Below the pieces are notes generated by a model that was not told where the DNA came from, did not search any database, and saw only the letters and a list, made by a program, of their open reading frames with translations. 63,077 bases of DNA from CAYJXJ01 sp964374095. Lineage in GTDB: Bacteria > Elusimicrobiota > Elusimicrobia > UBA1565 > UBA9628. Within the stretch, counting starts at the first letter, position 1, and each line of letters opens with the position of its first letter. The position numbers were made by a program, and so were the translations under genes. Shown piece after piece: positions 24,507-31,668 of this stretch. The stretch is from NCBI GenBank assembly GCA_964374095.1, contig CAYJXJ010000003.1, positions 1 to 63,077 of the forward strand, given 5' to 3'.

Positions 24507-24914
24507 CTATCCCTTGCCGCGGCGGGCCAGGGCCTCCCGGATGTGCTGGAGCAGGAACTTGGGGTCGAACGGCTTCTCCAAGAACGCCGAGATCGCGGCG
24601 GCGTTCTCGAAGAGTTCCCACATCTTGCCCTTGGCCGTCAGGATCAGGACGGGAATCTCCCGGGTGCGGGCGTTGGACTGCAGGCGCGAGTAGACCGTGT
24701 AGCCATCCAGGCGCGGCATCATGACGTCGAGGATGATCAGGTCCGGAAGCTCCCGGCTGTCGTCGGCGTTCCCGGTCCGGGGTTCGATGCCCACGGCGCG
24801 CAGGGCCTCGTCGCCGTCGGTGGCCTCCGAGACCTGGTAGCCCTCCCTCGTGAGCATGTAGCGGAGCAGGCCCACGGTGTCCTTCTCGTCATCGACGACG
24901 AGTATGCGCGCCAT
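24507..24914 (-). CDS. Single-domain response regulator (receiver only)
   Basis: 135 aa. Receiver motifs: acidic pocket DD at residues 8-9, phosphoacceptor D63 in LIILDVMMPRLDGY, LTAKG, and K in FLEKPFDPKFLL. No output domain, so it signals by protein-protein contact (CheY-like). There is an extra loop of about 12 residues before the phosphoacceptor strand (PRTGNADDSREL). Its end lies 5 bp from the secretion ATPase stop, so it could regulate that machinery, although the genes are convergent. A truncated paralogue lies at 20585-20689. Confidence 0.9.
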   Translation of the reverse strand: MARILVVDDEKDTVGLLRYMLTREGYQVSEATDGDEALRAVGIEPRTGNADDSRELPDLIILDVMMPRLDGYTVYSRLQSNARTREIPVLILTAKGKMWELFENAAAISAFLEKPFDPKFLLQHIREALARRGKG

Positions 24915-24945
24915 CAGACCAGCGCCGACCAGAGAAGAAATCGCT

Positions 24946-25320
24946 TCACAATCCGCCGTCCATCAGGATGGGCTCCCCGTTCATGTATGAGTTGCGTTCC
25001 GACACCAGGAAGGCCGCGAAGGCGGCGACCTCACCGAGGGTCCCGACGCGGCCCAGCGCCCCGTTGGGCCGGAAGTCGCAGAAGCCGCAGGTCATGTTGC
25101 AGCGGTTGGTGACTTGCAGGAGCGCCTGGAACGGGCGGCGCCGAAGTATGCCCAGGGCGAAGGACGCGTCGCGCTTGAGCTCGGCCGCGGGTCCCGTCCC
25201 CCGGTGATAGGTGAAGGCGACCCGGGCCCCCTCCCCGGCCAAGGCGCGGCACACCGCCGAGCCCACGTAGCCCGAACCCCCGAGCACGAGACACCGCGGT
25301 GGACTTTTGGATTCCGGCAT
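24946..25320 (-). pseudogene. SDR dehydrogenase remnant with an embedded radical SAM N-terminal segment
   Basis: 124 codons in one open frame. Residues 1-50 are the start of a Rossmann-fold short-chain dehydrogenase (LVLGGSGYVGSAVCRALAGE). Residues about 52-86 look like a radical SAM protein start: LGILRRRPFQALLQVTNRC followed by NMTCGFCDF, giving a CxxxCxxC motif. Residues about 87-124 return to the end of an SDR (RVGTLGEVAAFAAFLVSER and NGEPILMDGGL). The SDR catalytic Ser-Tyr-Lys region is absent, so neither activity is expected. It could be a recombination scar or an assembly chimera. Confidence 0.65.
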
Positions 25321-25361
25321 TCGAGGCGGATTTTACCAATTTCTCCGGCGGCGGCACCGTT

Positions 25362-25379
25362 GCCTCCACCGGTGGAGGC
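25362..25379. repeat. 18-bp perfect palindrome of a dispersed element
   Basis: GCCTCCACCGGTGGAGGC is self-complementary. Related copies lie at 16366-16383 (ACCTCCA, CCGA, TGGAGGT) and around 53495-53513 (CCACCGGTGGAGGT). Two of the three lie between genes. This is the pattern of a small dispersed palindromic element. Confidence 0.55.
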
Positions 25380-25423
25380 GGTCCCCTACCGCCGCGCTCG
25401 GGCGCGGACGCGCTGGACCGCGT

Positions 25424-26722
25424 CTAGTTCGCGATGACCGGCATGCCTTCCGACGGCGCGAAGGTGATGCCGCGCCGCGCCACGCGCGGCGCGTAGCCCG
25501 GCGATGGCTGAAACTTGAGAGACCCGACCATTTCGCCCAGGATGACCTTCATCTCATAGAGGGCGAACGCCATGCCCAGGCAGCGCCGCGCGCCGCCTCC
25601 GAAGGGATAGAAATGCTGCGGCGGGACCCGCGTGTCGAGAAAGCGCTCCGGATCGAAGCGCTCGGGATCGGGCCAGATGTCGGGGCGGCGGTGGGTCAGG
25701 TAGATGCAGGGCGTGACCGAGGCCCCCGCGGGAAGCTCCCGGCCGGCGATGGCCGCCGGTTTGGTGAGGTAACGGCCCACGAGCGGAACGATCGGATGCA
25801 GGCGCAGGGTCTCCTTGATGAAGGCGTCCAGGTAATCTGGCTCTCCCAGCCGGGCGGCGGCCTCGGGATGGCGCACCAGGCGGGAGACCGCCCAGGAGAG
25901 CGCCGTCGCCGTCGTCTCGTGGCCGGCCACGAGCAAGGTCAGCAGCTCGTCGCGCAGGTCTTGGTCGGTCATGGGCCGGCCGTCCTCGTAGCGGGAGGCC
26001 AGGAGCAGGGACAGGATGTCGTCTCCGGCCGGCCCGCGGCGGCGGCGGGCGATCTCCGCGAACAAGGCGTCGTCGACCCGGCGCTGGATGGCCGCCACCC
26101 GTCCCCAGGGCGACAGCCGCCCGAGCGCCAGTTGGAGCCGCAGCCAGGGCACCGTGCCGTCGGGGCTCGCGAACATCAACGCGGCCGGATCGGCGGAGAC
26201 GTCGAGCAGCGCCTTGAGCAGGCCCTTGAGCGGCGTCTCGCCGGCCGCCCCGAAGACCGTCCGCAGGATGACGTCGAGCGTGACGGCCTGCATCTCGGGA
26301 TGGATCGGGAAGGGGCGCCCGCGCGGGAAGCGCGCCATGGCCCCGCCGATGATCCCGCGCATGGCCTCCCCGTAGGCCTGCATGCGCTCTCCGTGGAAGG
26401 GCGGCATCATGAGCCGGCGCTCGGCGCGGTGCGCCTTGCCGTCCAGCAACAGGAGGGAGTGCGCGCCCAGCAGGGGCTTGACGATGACGTTGACCGGGCC
26501 GGCATGGAAGGCGTCGGGGTCGCCGGCGAAGATCTGACGCACGGCCTCCGGCTCGCTCGTGAAGACGAAGGTCATCCCCCGCGGCAGGCGCACGGTGAAC
26601 CAGTCGCCGTAGCGCCGCGCGCAGGCCTCCATGAAGGGGATGGGGCGGTAGATCCACTGCAGGCCCTGCACGAGGCCGGGCCAGCGCGGGCCGGGCGGCA
26701 GGCTCACCGGTTGACCAGCCAT
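25424..26722 (-). CDS. Cytochrome P450
   Basis: 432 aa, soluble bacterial-type P450 starting LPPGPRWPGLVQGLQW. The I-helix oxygen-activation motif AGHETTAT lies near residue 267, the ExxR of the K helix (KETLRLHP) near 302, the PERF motif follows, and the heme loop FYPFGGGARRCLGMAFA has its ligand Cys near 380. It resembles the CYP110-like class that oxidises fatty acids or terpenoids, but the substrate is unknown. A strong promoter (26730-26759) lies directly upstream. No dedicated redox partner is adjacent. Confidence 0.93.
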   Translation of the reverse strand: MAGQPVSLPPGPRWPGLVQGLQWIYRPIPFMEACARRYGDWFTVRLPRGMTFVFTSEPEAVRQIFAGDPDAFHAGPVNVIVKPLLGAHSLLLLDGKAHRAERRLMMPPFHGERMQAYGEAMRGIIGGAMARFPRGRPFPIHPEMQAVTLDVILRTVFGAAGETPLKGLLKALLDVSADPAALMFASPDGTVPWLRLQLALGRLSPWGRVAAIQRRVDDALFAEIARRRRGPAGDDILSLLLASRYEDGRPMTDQDLRDELLTLLVAGHETTATALSWAVSRLVRHPEAAARLGEPDYLDAFIKETLRLHPIVPLVGRYLTKPAAIAGRELPAGASVTPCIYLTHRRPDIWPDPERFDPERFLDTRVPPQHFYPFGGGARRCLGMAFALYEMKVILGEMVGSLKFQPSPGYAPRVARRGITFAPSEGMPVIAN

Positions 26723-26729
26723 GCGCGAA

Positions 26730-26759
26730 AGGATACCCCGCGCTTGCCGAGCCTGTCAA
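26730..26759 (-). promoter_or_regulatory. Promoter of the P450 gene
   Basis: TTGACA (26759-26754), an 18-nt spacer, TATCCT (26735-26730), then 7 nt to ATG 26722. No Shine-Dalgarno fits in that space, so the message is probably leaderless. Confidence 0.6.
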
Positions 26760-26789
26760 GGCCGCCGTCCATCGGGAGGAAATTGACGT

Positions 26790-26818
26790 TTGACTGGAGC
26801 CAGCGATGCGTGTATAAA
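26790..26818 (+). promoter_or_regulatory. Orphan consensus promoter pointing antisense into the TMTC-like gene
   Basis: TTGACT (26790-26795), a 17-nt spacer, TATAAA (26813-26818) on the plus strand. No plus-strand gene follows; only a 20-codon frame from ATG 26817. It could drive an antisense or small RNA across the 3' end of the gene at 26858-28471. Confidence 0.35.
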
Positions 26819-26857
26819 TGGCCGCCGAACTCCCAGAGTCCGGGAGGCCCGCCGCTC

Positions 26858-28471
26858 TCAGCCTCCGAATTCCAGCCTGACGGGAGGGGGCCGGATGCCC
26901 CGGTCGACATCGGAGCGCAGGCGCAGAAGGAGCGCATCGGCCTTGGAGCGCCGAAGCCCGGCGTCGATCCACGCGCGGGCCGCGGCGAAGTCGCCGGAAC
27001 TCGCCGCCCTTTGGGCCAGGAGCTTGTGCGCGAAGACGCCGCCGGCCGGGGTCATGGCCGCCTGCCGCAGGATTTCCTCCGCCTCCCTGTCCCGGCCGCT
27101 CTGAAGGAGGGCCAGCCCCAGGCAATTCCTGATGACCAGGCTCCCCAGGGCCATGTCCCGGGCGTTTCTCGGGGGGTAGCGCGCGACCAACCGGTCTCCG
27201 CCGCCTTCCCGCAGGCGCAGAGCTTCCCGCAGCTCCTCCGCGGCCTCGGCGCTCTCGCCCCGGGCCAGCCGCGCCTTGCCCAGCCCTTCGTGCGCGGCGG
27301 AGCACCAGGGATAGATGGTCACCAGGGAGCGCCAAAGCCGGACTTCATCCCGCCAGTCGAGCGAGCGGTAGGCGCTCGCCAGCCCGAACGCCAAGAGCGC
27401 GCCGGCGGCGAGCGCGGGGCGGGGCTGAAGAACCCGCGCGAGGATGACCGAGGCTCCCAAGGCGAGGAGGTACAGCCATCTTTCAGCGAGGAGGCGCATG
27501 CTGAGGACGGGAACCGGAACCAGGTTGGCCGTGGACAGCAGGAACGCCAGCGCCCAGAGCCCCCAAAAGCCCTGCGGCCGCTCTCGGAGCGCCAGGCGCC
27601 CCCCTCCGACCAGGACTGCCGCGGCCAGGACGACCGCTGCCGCGGCGGCCGCCCACTCTTCGCCGGAGGCCGGCGGAATCGCCGGGTATTCAATGCGCAG
27701 CCGGACCGGAAGCAGATAGACTCGGACGGCGGTCGCCAATCCGAGGGCGGCCAGGCCCAGCCGCGAGGCGAAGCCGGGTTCGAACGAGGAGGGAGGTATC
27801 GCCGGACCGGGGAGAAGGACGAAGCGGATGAGGGCGTAGGCCCCGGCGACGGCCCCGTACAGGGCATAGGCCCGCATATTCTGGCCGGTCCGCTCCCGTC
27901 CGCCCTGAAAGGCGTCGTAGGCGGCCGCCAGAGGAAGGGCGAGCAGGCCGGTCTCCTTGGCCAGCATGGCGCACCCGAAGGCGAGGGCGGCTCCCGGCGC
28001 GAGGCCGCGCTGGTGCAGGAGCAGTCCGGACAAGAGCCCCAGGGCGCAAAGGGGCTCCTCGTTGAAGGAGAGGCAGGACAGGGTCTCCACGTGGACGGGA
28101 TGGACCAGAAAGAGGGCGGCGGCGAGCTCGGCGCCCGGCGGGCGCGGGCGCATGCGGGCGAGCACGAGGAGCAGGAGGCCGGCGTTGACGGCGTGGAGGA
28201 GCAGGCCGGCCGCGCGGCTCGGGGCCGGCGCCGCTCCGAAGACCCGCCGTTGAAGCCGCAGGGTCAAGGTGGAGAGCGGGCGCCACGTCGCCTCCCGGGA
28301 GAAGGCGAAATAGTCGTTGGTCAGGTAGTCCGTCGACGATGCGGGCCGCCCCAGCGCGGGATTGAGCGTCACGGCGAGCTTGTCGTCCCAGATCAAGGGC
28401 GCGCCGAGTCCGGGGAGGTAGGCCGCCCCCAGAAGCGCGACGGCGAGCGCGGCCAGGACGCGGGGGGTCAT
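26858..28471 (-). CDS. TMTC-like polytopic membrane protein with C-terminal TPRs (GT-C glycosyltransferase type)
   Basis: 537 aa. About ten hydrophobic helices occupy residues 5-360, starting LAALAVALLGAAYLPGLG with the acidic loop IWDDKLAVTLNP typical of GT-C/TMTC-like proteins. Further marks are TWRPLSTLTLRLQ and HPVHVETLSCLSFNEE. Residues about 380-520 form TPR-like helical pairs (AHEGLGKARLARGESAEAAE). Such proteins often transfer sugars from lipid-linked donors at the membrane; acceptor and donor are unknown here. It starts inside the previous gene's stop (ATGA), so the two are coupled. Confidence 0.8.
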   Translation of the reverse strand: MTPRVLAALAVALLGAAYLPGLGAPLIWDDKLAVTLNPALGRPASSTDYLTNDYFAFSREATWRPLSTLTLRLQRRVFGAAPAPSRAAGLLLHAVNAGLLLLVLARMRPRPPGAELAAALFLVHPVHVETLSCLSFNEEPLCALGLLSGLLLHQRGLAPGAALAFGCAMLAKETGLLALPLAAAYDAFQGGRERTGQNMRAYALYGAVAGAYALIRFVLLPGPAIPPSSFEPGFASRLGLAALGLATAVRVYLLPVRLRIEYPAIPPASGEEWAAAAAAVVLAAAVLVGGGRLALRERPQGFWGLWALAFLLSTANLVPVPVLSMRLLAERWLYLLALGASVILARVLQPRPALAAGALLAFGLASAYRSLDWRDEVRLWRSLVTIYPWCSAAHEGLGKARLARGESAEAAEELREALRLREGGGDRLVARYPPRNARDMALGSLVIRNCLGLALLQSGRDREAEEILRQAAMTPAGGVFAHKLLAQRAASSGDFAAARAWIDAGLRRSKADALLLRLRSDVDRGIRPPPVRLEFGG

Positions 28472-28707
28472 CCCGCCGGCGGGACCGCGGCCAGCACGCG
28501 GTGGGCCGCCTCCAGGTCCCCGGAGGCGATCTTGTTGATGATGTCCGACAGGACCAGGCGCTCCCGGGCCAGGGCCGAGAGGCGCTTGCCGTGGGAGGTC
28601 GAGGGGGCGTAGCGGACGATGAGGTCCTCCCGGATGCGCCGCCAGCGCGGGCGGGGGGCCCCGTACTTTGTAAGCAATTTGAGAGCACTTTGACCGGAGA
28701 TCGCCAC
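28468..28707 (-). CDS. Small protein of unknown function coupled to the TMTC-like gene
   Basis: 79 aa from GTG 28707. That start is preferred over TTG 28746 because a promoter (TTGACG, 17 nt, TATCAT) occupies 28718-28746. Basic and helical: RPRWRRIREDLIVRY near the N-terminus, then KRLSALARERLVLSDIINK and DLEAAHRVLAAVPPAG. No family recognised. The ATGA overlap with the TMTC-like gene suggests a linked function. Confidence 0.6.
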   Translation of the reverse strand: MAISGQSALKLLTKYGAPRPRWRRIREDLIVRYAPSTSHGKRLSALARERLVLSDIINKIASGDLEAAHRVLAAVPPAG

Positions 28708-28717
28708 CGCACCCGGG

Positions 28718-28746
28718 ATGATAACCCAGGAATCGGCGCGCGTCAA
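28718..28746 (-). promoter_or_regulatory. Promoter of the 28707-26858 gene pair
   Basis: TTGACG (28746-28741), 17-nt spacer, TATCAT (28723-28718), then 10 nt to GTG 28707. Confidence 0.5.
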
Positions 28747-28778
28747 GGTCCGCGTGGATAAAAATCCCTAGAATGCGG
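28745..28778 (+). repeat. Upstream element A (copy 1 of a 33-bp repeat with TAGAAT)
   Basis: Shares about 30 of 33 positions with 29680-29712, including the 19-base identical core AAAAATCCCTAGAATGCGG. Both copies precede plus-strand frames and both hold TAGAAT, a plausible -10 (here 28769-28774). Confidence 0.65.
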
Positions 28779-28824
28779 CCCGCGACGTGGTATCAATTTC
28801 ATGCCCCGCCGACGAAATGCTCTA

Positions 28825-28968
28825 ATGGGCGCCGTGCGGCGTCTTATTCTAGCGATGGCGTGCGGACTCCTGGCCCTCGCGGTCGGGCGGCTGCGCTCCC
28901 AGCCCGAGGAGGATGTCGATCCGACAGGGGCCACTTGCCAGGAAAGGCCGGTGACCCCATGGCGCTGA
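28825..28968 (+). CDS. Possible 47-aa hydrophobic peptide
   Basis: Short frame from ATG 28825 with an arginine-led hydrophobic N-terminus (VRRLILAMACGLLALAVG) and a polar tail. It overlaps the RDD remnant by 10 nt and follows repeat copy A. The signal-anchor-like N-terminus is its only support. It could be the decayed 5' end of a larger gene. Confidence 0.3.
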   Translation: MGAVRRLILAMACGLLALAVGRLRSQPEEDVDPTGATCQERPVTPWR

Positions 28969-29165
28969 ATATGCCGAAGGCCTTGACCCAAAACGACATC
29001 AATGCCCTGGCGCTGCTTGTTCCCGGCACGATCAGACTCAGCTCCGCTTTGGCGATGTTTCTGGGCTTCTTCTGGGCCGGCTGGGACCCAGAGATGCAGT
29101 CCTGGCACGACCGGATCGCGGGCACCATCGTCGTGCGGGTGCCCAAGCCCCAGGCATTGATGTAA
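28959..29165 (+). pseudogene. C-terminal remnant of an RDD family membrane protein
   Basis: 68 codons from ATG 28959. The segment SALAMFLGFFWAGWDPEMQS followed by WHDRIAGTIVVRVP matches the end of an RDD domain (compare GFLWSFLGNSRQCWHDMAAG in the intact gene at 43630-44427). The two or three upstream helices and the Arg-Asp-Asp region are missing. A strong terminator follows 8 nt after the stop. It may be expressed as a small membrane protein, but a truncated gene is more likely. Confidence 0.5.
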
Positions 29166-29173
29166 ATGTAGGG

Positions 29174-29213
29174 AAAGAAGGACCCGGTCTCCGAAGAGAC
29201 CGGGTCCTTCTTT
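29174..29213. terminator. Bidirectional rho-independent terminator
   Basis: Perfect 18-bp stem (AAAGAAGGACCCGGTCTC with its complement) and a CGAA tetraloop. A-runs and T-runs on the two sides serve both strands. It lies between the convergent RDD remnant (+) and the rhodanese gene (-). Confidence 0.9.
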
Positions 29214-29227
29214 GTGAGGACGTCGTC

Positions 29228-29608
29228 TTACTTTTTGCCTTCCGTCGGGAACTGCCCGCGCCACTCCTCGATGCCGCCCACGAGCTCCTGGACGGGGAAG
29301 CCCTTCTCGGCCAGCTGCAGGGCCGCCTTGGGGGCCATCGCGCAGGTGAGGTTCCAGCAGTAGGTCGCGATGGTCTTGTTCTTGGGCAGGCTCTTAAACT
29401 GACCGGGCAGTTCCGCAAGAGGGATGTTCACCGCTCCAGGGATGTGCTCCTTGGCGAAGGCCTCCTGGCCGCGCACGTCCACCAGATATACCTTGCCGGC
29501 CTCCAGGTCGGCCTTGAGGGTATGGGGCGTGGTTTCGAAGCGGAGCTTGGACTTGAAGTAGTCTACGGCGTTGAGTTCTGCGGTCTTGGCAGGGGTCTTG
29601 ATGGGCAT
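29228..29608 (-). CDS. Rhodanese-like domain protein
   Basis: 126 aa single-domain rhodanese fold: YLVDVRGQEAFAKEHIPGAV (CDC25-type substrate loop region), then the active-site loop starting C84 in YCWNLTC, and GGIEEWRGQFP at the end. C84 would carry the persulfide in sulfur transfer; C89 is close enough for a disulfide. GGAGG lies 7 nt before ATG 29608. Upstream on the minus strand TTGCGC and TAGAGT with an 18-nt spacer form a possible promoter. Its 3' end has the 29174-29213 terminator. Confidence 0.9.
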   Translation of the reverse strand: MPIKTPAKTAELNAVDYFKSKLRFETTPHTLKADLEAGKVYLVDVRGQEAFAKEHIPGAVNIPLAELPGQFKSLPKNKTIATYCWNLTCAMAPKAALQLAEKGFPVQELVGGIEEWRGQFPTEGKK

Positions 29609-29679
29609 GTTGAGCCTCCGTGAGTGATTTAGTGCGGCGACCCCACTCTAGATTAAAGCGGCCCGGGTGCGCAAGCTCC

Positions 29680-29712
29680 AGGTCCGCGGTGAGAAAAATC
29701 CCTAGAATGCGG
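29680..29712 (+). repeat. Upstream element B (copy 2 of the 33-bp repeat)
   Basis: Near-identical to 28745-28778, including TAGAAT at 29703-29708. Between this element and ATG 29971 there are no in-frame ATG, GTG or TTG codons. An 8-bp hairpin (ATCGGGCG, CTTT, CGCCCGAT; 29794-29813) sits in the leader. Confidence 0.6.
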
Positions 29713-29970
29713 GCATTCCCTGTCCCGGTATGGGGTCACGAGCCCCGCCGGACTCGTCTCAATGAATGGCGGACAGCAAGGGCCGCCGCGGTCATCGGGC
29801 GCTTTCGCCCGATCCCCCCCAAAGGACCGAATAGCTCGATTTGGCTCTATTCTCGGATCATAGCAGCGCATCCTGATATTGGGAGTCGCATCGATTCACT
29901 GGAACAAGCGGCGGCTGAGCGGGCGAAAAATGAGACGGCGGCAAGGCGTGCGGGGCGGCAAAAGCAGGAC

Positions 29971-30651
29971 ATGCCTGACAGCCTCGCCAATGGAATCACG
30001 TCCGTGTTGCCTCCCGTATCGCCTGTTCCGGAGATAACCCCGGAAAACATGCAGCGCATGATGGAGCAGGCGGCAGAGAAAGCCGCTGAGAGAAAGATCG
30101 CCGCCCAGTCAACTCGGGCCGAGAAGCCCAAAGACATCGCCATTCGCTCCGATGTGGATACTCCGCGCCACCGCATGAAGGAGAATTCAAACGATTTCGC
30201 CCTCGTCGTGGGGATCGAGGATTACTCTGGGGAGCTCCCGGACGCCCAATTCGCCGAACGGGACGCCCGAGCTATCAAATCCCATTTGTTGGCCTTGGGG
30301 GTTCCGGAACGAAATATCAAGCTCATGGTCGGGGGCCAGGCCACCCGCGGCAGGCTCGAAGGTGTCCTGGAAGACTGGCTCCCACGGATGGCCAAGGCTG
30401 AGGGTCGAGTATTCTTCTACTTCTCGGGGGCAGGAGGGCGCTCCGTCCTGGGGGAAGGATTGCGACCCCTGGTGAACAAGGTTGACACCTCAATTGGACC
30501 AGGAAGCAAGGTCGTCCTATTCGCCGCTGCCTCTCCCCAGGAGGTCACCGGGTCTCTTAAGGACCAAGGCCACGGTATGTTCACCTACTACTTCCTGAAG
30601 GGCTTGGGCGGGGCGGCCAAAGACGCCTCCGGAGCCGTGGCCAGAAGCTAG
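29971..30651 (+). CDS. Caspase-like (peptidase C14) protein lacking the catalytic His and Cys
   Basis: 226 aa from ATG 29971; the frame is open upstream to 29620, so the start is uncertain. A helical linker is followed by a C14 domain start: DFALVVGIEDYSGELPDAQF, AERDARAIKSHLLALGVPE, then RVFFYFSG. In active relatives YFSG is followed by HG (catalytic His) and, 50-60 residues later, by DxCFSG (catalytic Cys). Here YFSG runs straight into AGGRSVLGEGLRPLVNKVD, the sequence that normally follows the second FSG. The domain then ends normally (KDQGHGMFTYYFLKGLGGAA). The segment between the two FSG motifs appears deleted in frame. Confidence 0.7.
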   Translation: MPDSLANGITSVLPPVSPVPEITPENMQRMMEQAAEKAAERKIAAQSTRAEKPKDIAIRSDVDTPRHRMKENSNDFALVVGIEDYSGELPDAQFAERDARAIKSHLLALGVPERNIKLMVGGQATRGRLEGVLEDWLPRMAKAEGRVFFYFSGAGGRSVLGEGLRPLVNKVDTSIGPGSKVVLFAAASPQEVTGSLKDQGHGMFTYYFLKGLGGAAKDASGAVARS

Positions 30652-30708
30652 AGTCGGCGCAAAGGATTTCGGGGCTCCACTTGGGGTCTGGCGATTCAGA
30701 GGCGCGTA

Positions 30709-31035
30709 TCAGGCGGCATGATTCAACAGAGTCTCATTGATGATGGTCTGATACCCTATCCCTCGACGTTTGGCTTCGGTACGCGCCCAGGCCAGCGCTC
30801 GCGGGTGCAGCTTCATATAGACGGGGCGGTATTTCTCCTCATGCCGTTTGGGAGGGCGGCCCATGCGCGGCGGACGTGGAACGCCGAGCGTGTTTTCGAT
30901 GGCGCGCCGGTACTTCTCCGTTTCCGCGGGAGTGGCGCGCCTCATGGACCGGAGTTGTTTGTCCGTTAAAGGCGGCATATCCAGATCAGGGTCCTTAAGA
31001 TTTAGCTTTCCAATTTTTCGCTTGGTTTTCATCAT
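30709..31035 (-). CDS. brnA: BrnA family antitoxin (second locus)
   Basis: 108 aa. N-terminal half is a charged linker (DPDLDMPPLTDKQLRSMR). The C-terminal block RPVYMKLHPRALAWARTEAK and RGIGYQTIINETLL is the BrnA/CopG-like DNA-binding unit with the typical GYQTIIN motif. AAAGGA precedes ATG 31035. It overlaps its brnT partner (stop at 30995) by 41 nt, the usual arrangement. With the toxin broken it would survive as an orphan antitoxin. Confidence 0.85.
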   Translation of the reverse strand: MMKTKRKIGKLNLKDPDLDMPPLTDKQLRSMRRATPAETEKYRRAIENTLGVPRPPRMGRPPKRHEEKYRPVYMKLHPRALAWARTEAKRRGIGYQTIINETLLNHAA

Positions 31036-31302
31036 AGCGTTTCCTTTCCCGGGCAGTGGCCCGACGCGCCGAGATCATGCGAGTGGCATCGGGGCCTCGT
31101 TCTGTATAAACCACCAACAATTGCCGTTTCAAGTCCGACGTTCCGATCACAAGTTCACGGGATTCTTGCGCCGTGGAATGCCACGGGTCCGGAAGCAGCA
31201 ACCGGCCGGATCGTCAAAGACCGTGATCCCCTCCTTGAACGAAACCCCATGCTTCTTAAGATTCGAGGCGGCTTTCCATGCCTTACTTATAGTATATATC
31301 AC
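30995..31302 (-). pseudogene. brnT: BrnT family toxin, frameshifted
   Basis: Two frames make one BrnT. From GTG 31302 the first frame reads AASNLKKHGVSF and EGITVFDDPAG, the N-terminal BrnT signature. From about 31201 the second frame continues LLPDPWHSTAQESRELVIG, LLVVYTERG and MISARRATARERKRYDE, the C-terminal signature. A 1-nt deletion near 31201 joins them, and the FEWD start motif is also degraded. Either the toxin is dead or a base is missing from the assembly. Confidence 0.75.
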
Positions 31303-31668
31303 AAGTATGGATCGTCAAGGAGGTTGAGGGCGATGGGCGATGGCGGGGCGCAGGATATACCCGGGCAGGCGCTCCAAAGCCGGATGGTCCCGAGCGGCGA
31401 TCTCGGTCGGGGATGGCTCGGGGCGGGATGACCATAGTGGACCTGGGGCCCAAACGCGCCAATCAGCCAATCTGGCCGATGGGAGAAGCTGAATGCGGCT
31501 TTTAGCCGCAAGCAGGCATCGTTTGGGGAGTCGGCCGAAGTGTCTAGCGAATGGGGCGTTTGAACGGCATGTTCAGCGGGCACTTCCCGGACCTGTCGGT
31601 CAAGTTCTAGAGTGCCCGATACTGCACTTATTGACACCATCAGTTTGCGGGGATACACTTAGAGTGCC
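31303..31668. other. 366-bp intergenic region between the brnTA relic and the exported-protein gene
   Basis: No convincing gene on either strand. It contains a 7-bp hairpin TGCGGCT-TTT-AGCCGCA (31494-31510) and the strong promoter at 31631-31659. The rest looks like neutral spacer. Confidence 0.6.
31631..31659 (+). promoter_or_regulatory. Consensus promoter of the exported protein at 31669
   Basis: TTGACA (31631-31636), exactly 17 nt, TACACT (31654-31659), then 9 nt to ATG 31669 with no Shine-Dalgarno. The same -35, spacing and -10 occur at 46845-46873 ahead of the other large exported protein. Confidence 0.7.

Noticed and set aside
13305..25120. Shared 21-base stretch between moaA and the SDR/radical SAM chimera as evidence of recombination
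   Set aside because: It encodes the same MTCGFCD motif in both with the same preferred codons. In moaA it is the C-terminal cluster and in the chimera the N-terminal cluster, so convergence is enough.
25307..28612. An 1101-codon plus-strand open frame
   Set aside because: It is opposite the P450 and TMTC-like genes. The translation is low-complexity Arg/Gly/Gln-rich and has no plausible start signal.
28707..28746. TTG 28746 as the start of the small protein before the TMTC-like gene
   Set aside because: These bases are the -35 and spacer of a good promoter (TTGACG-17-TATCAT), which favours GTG 28707.
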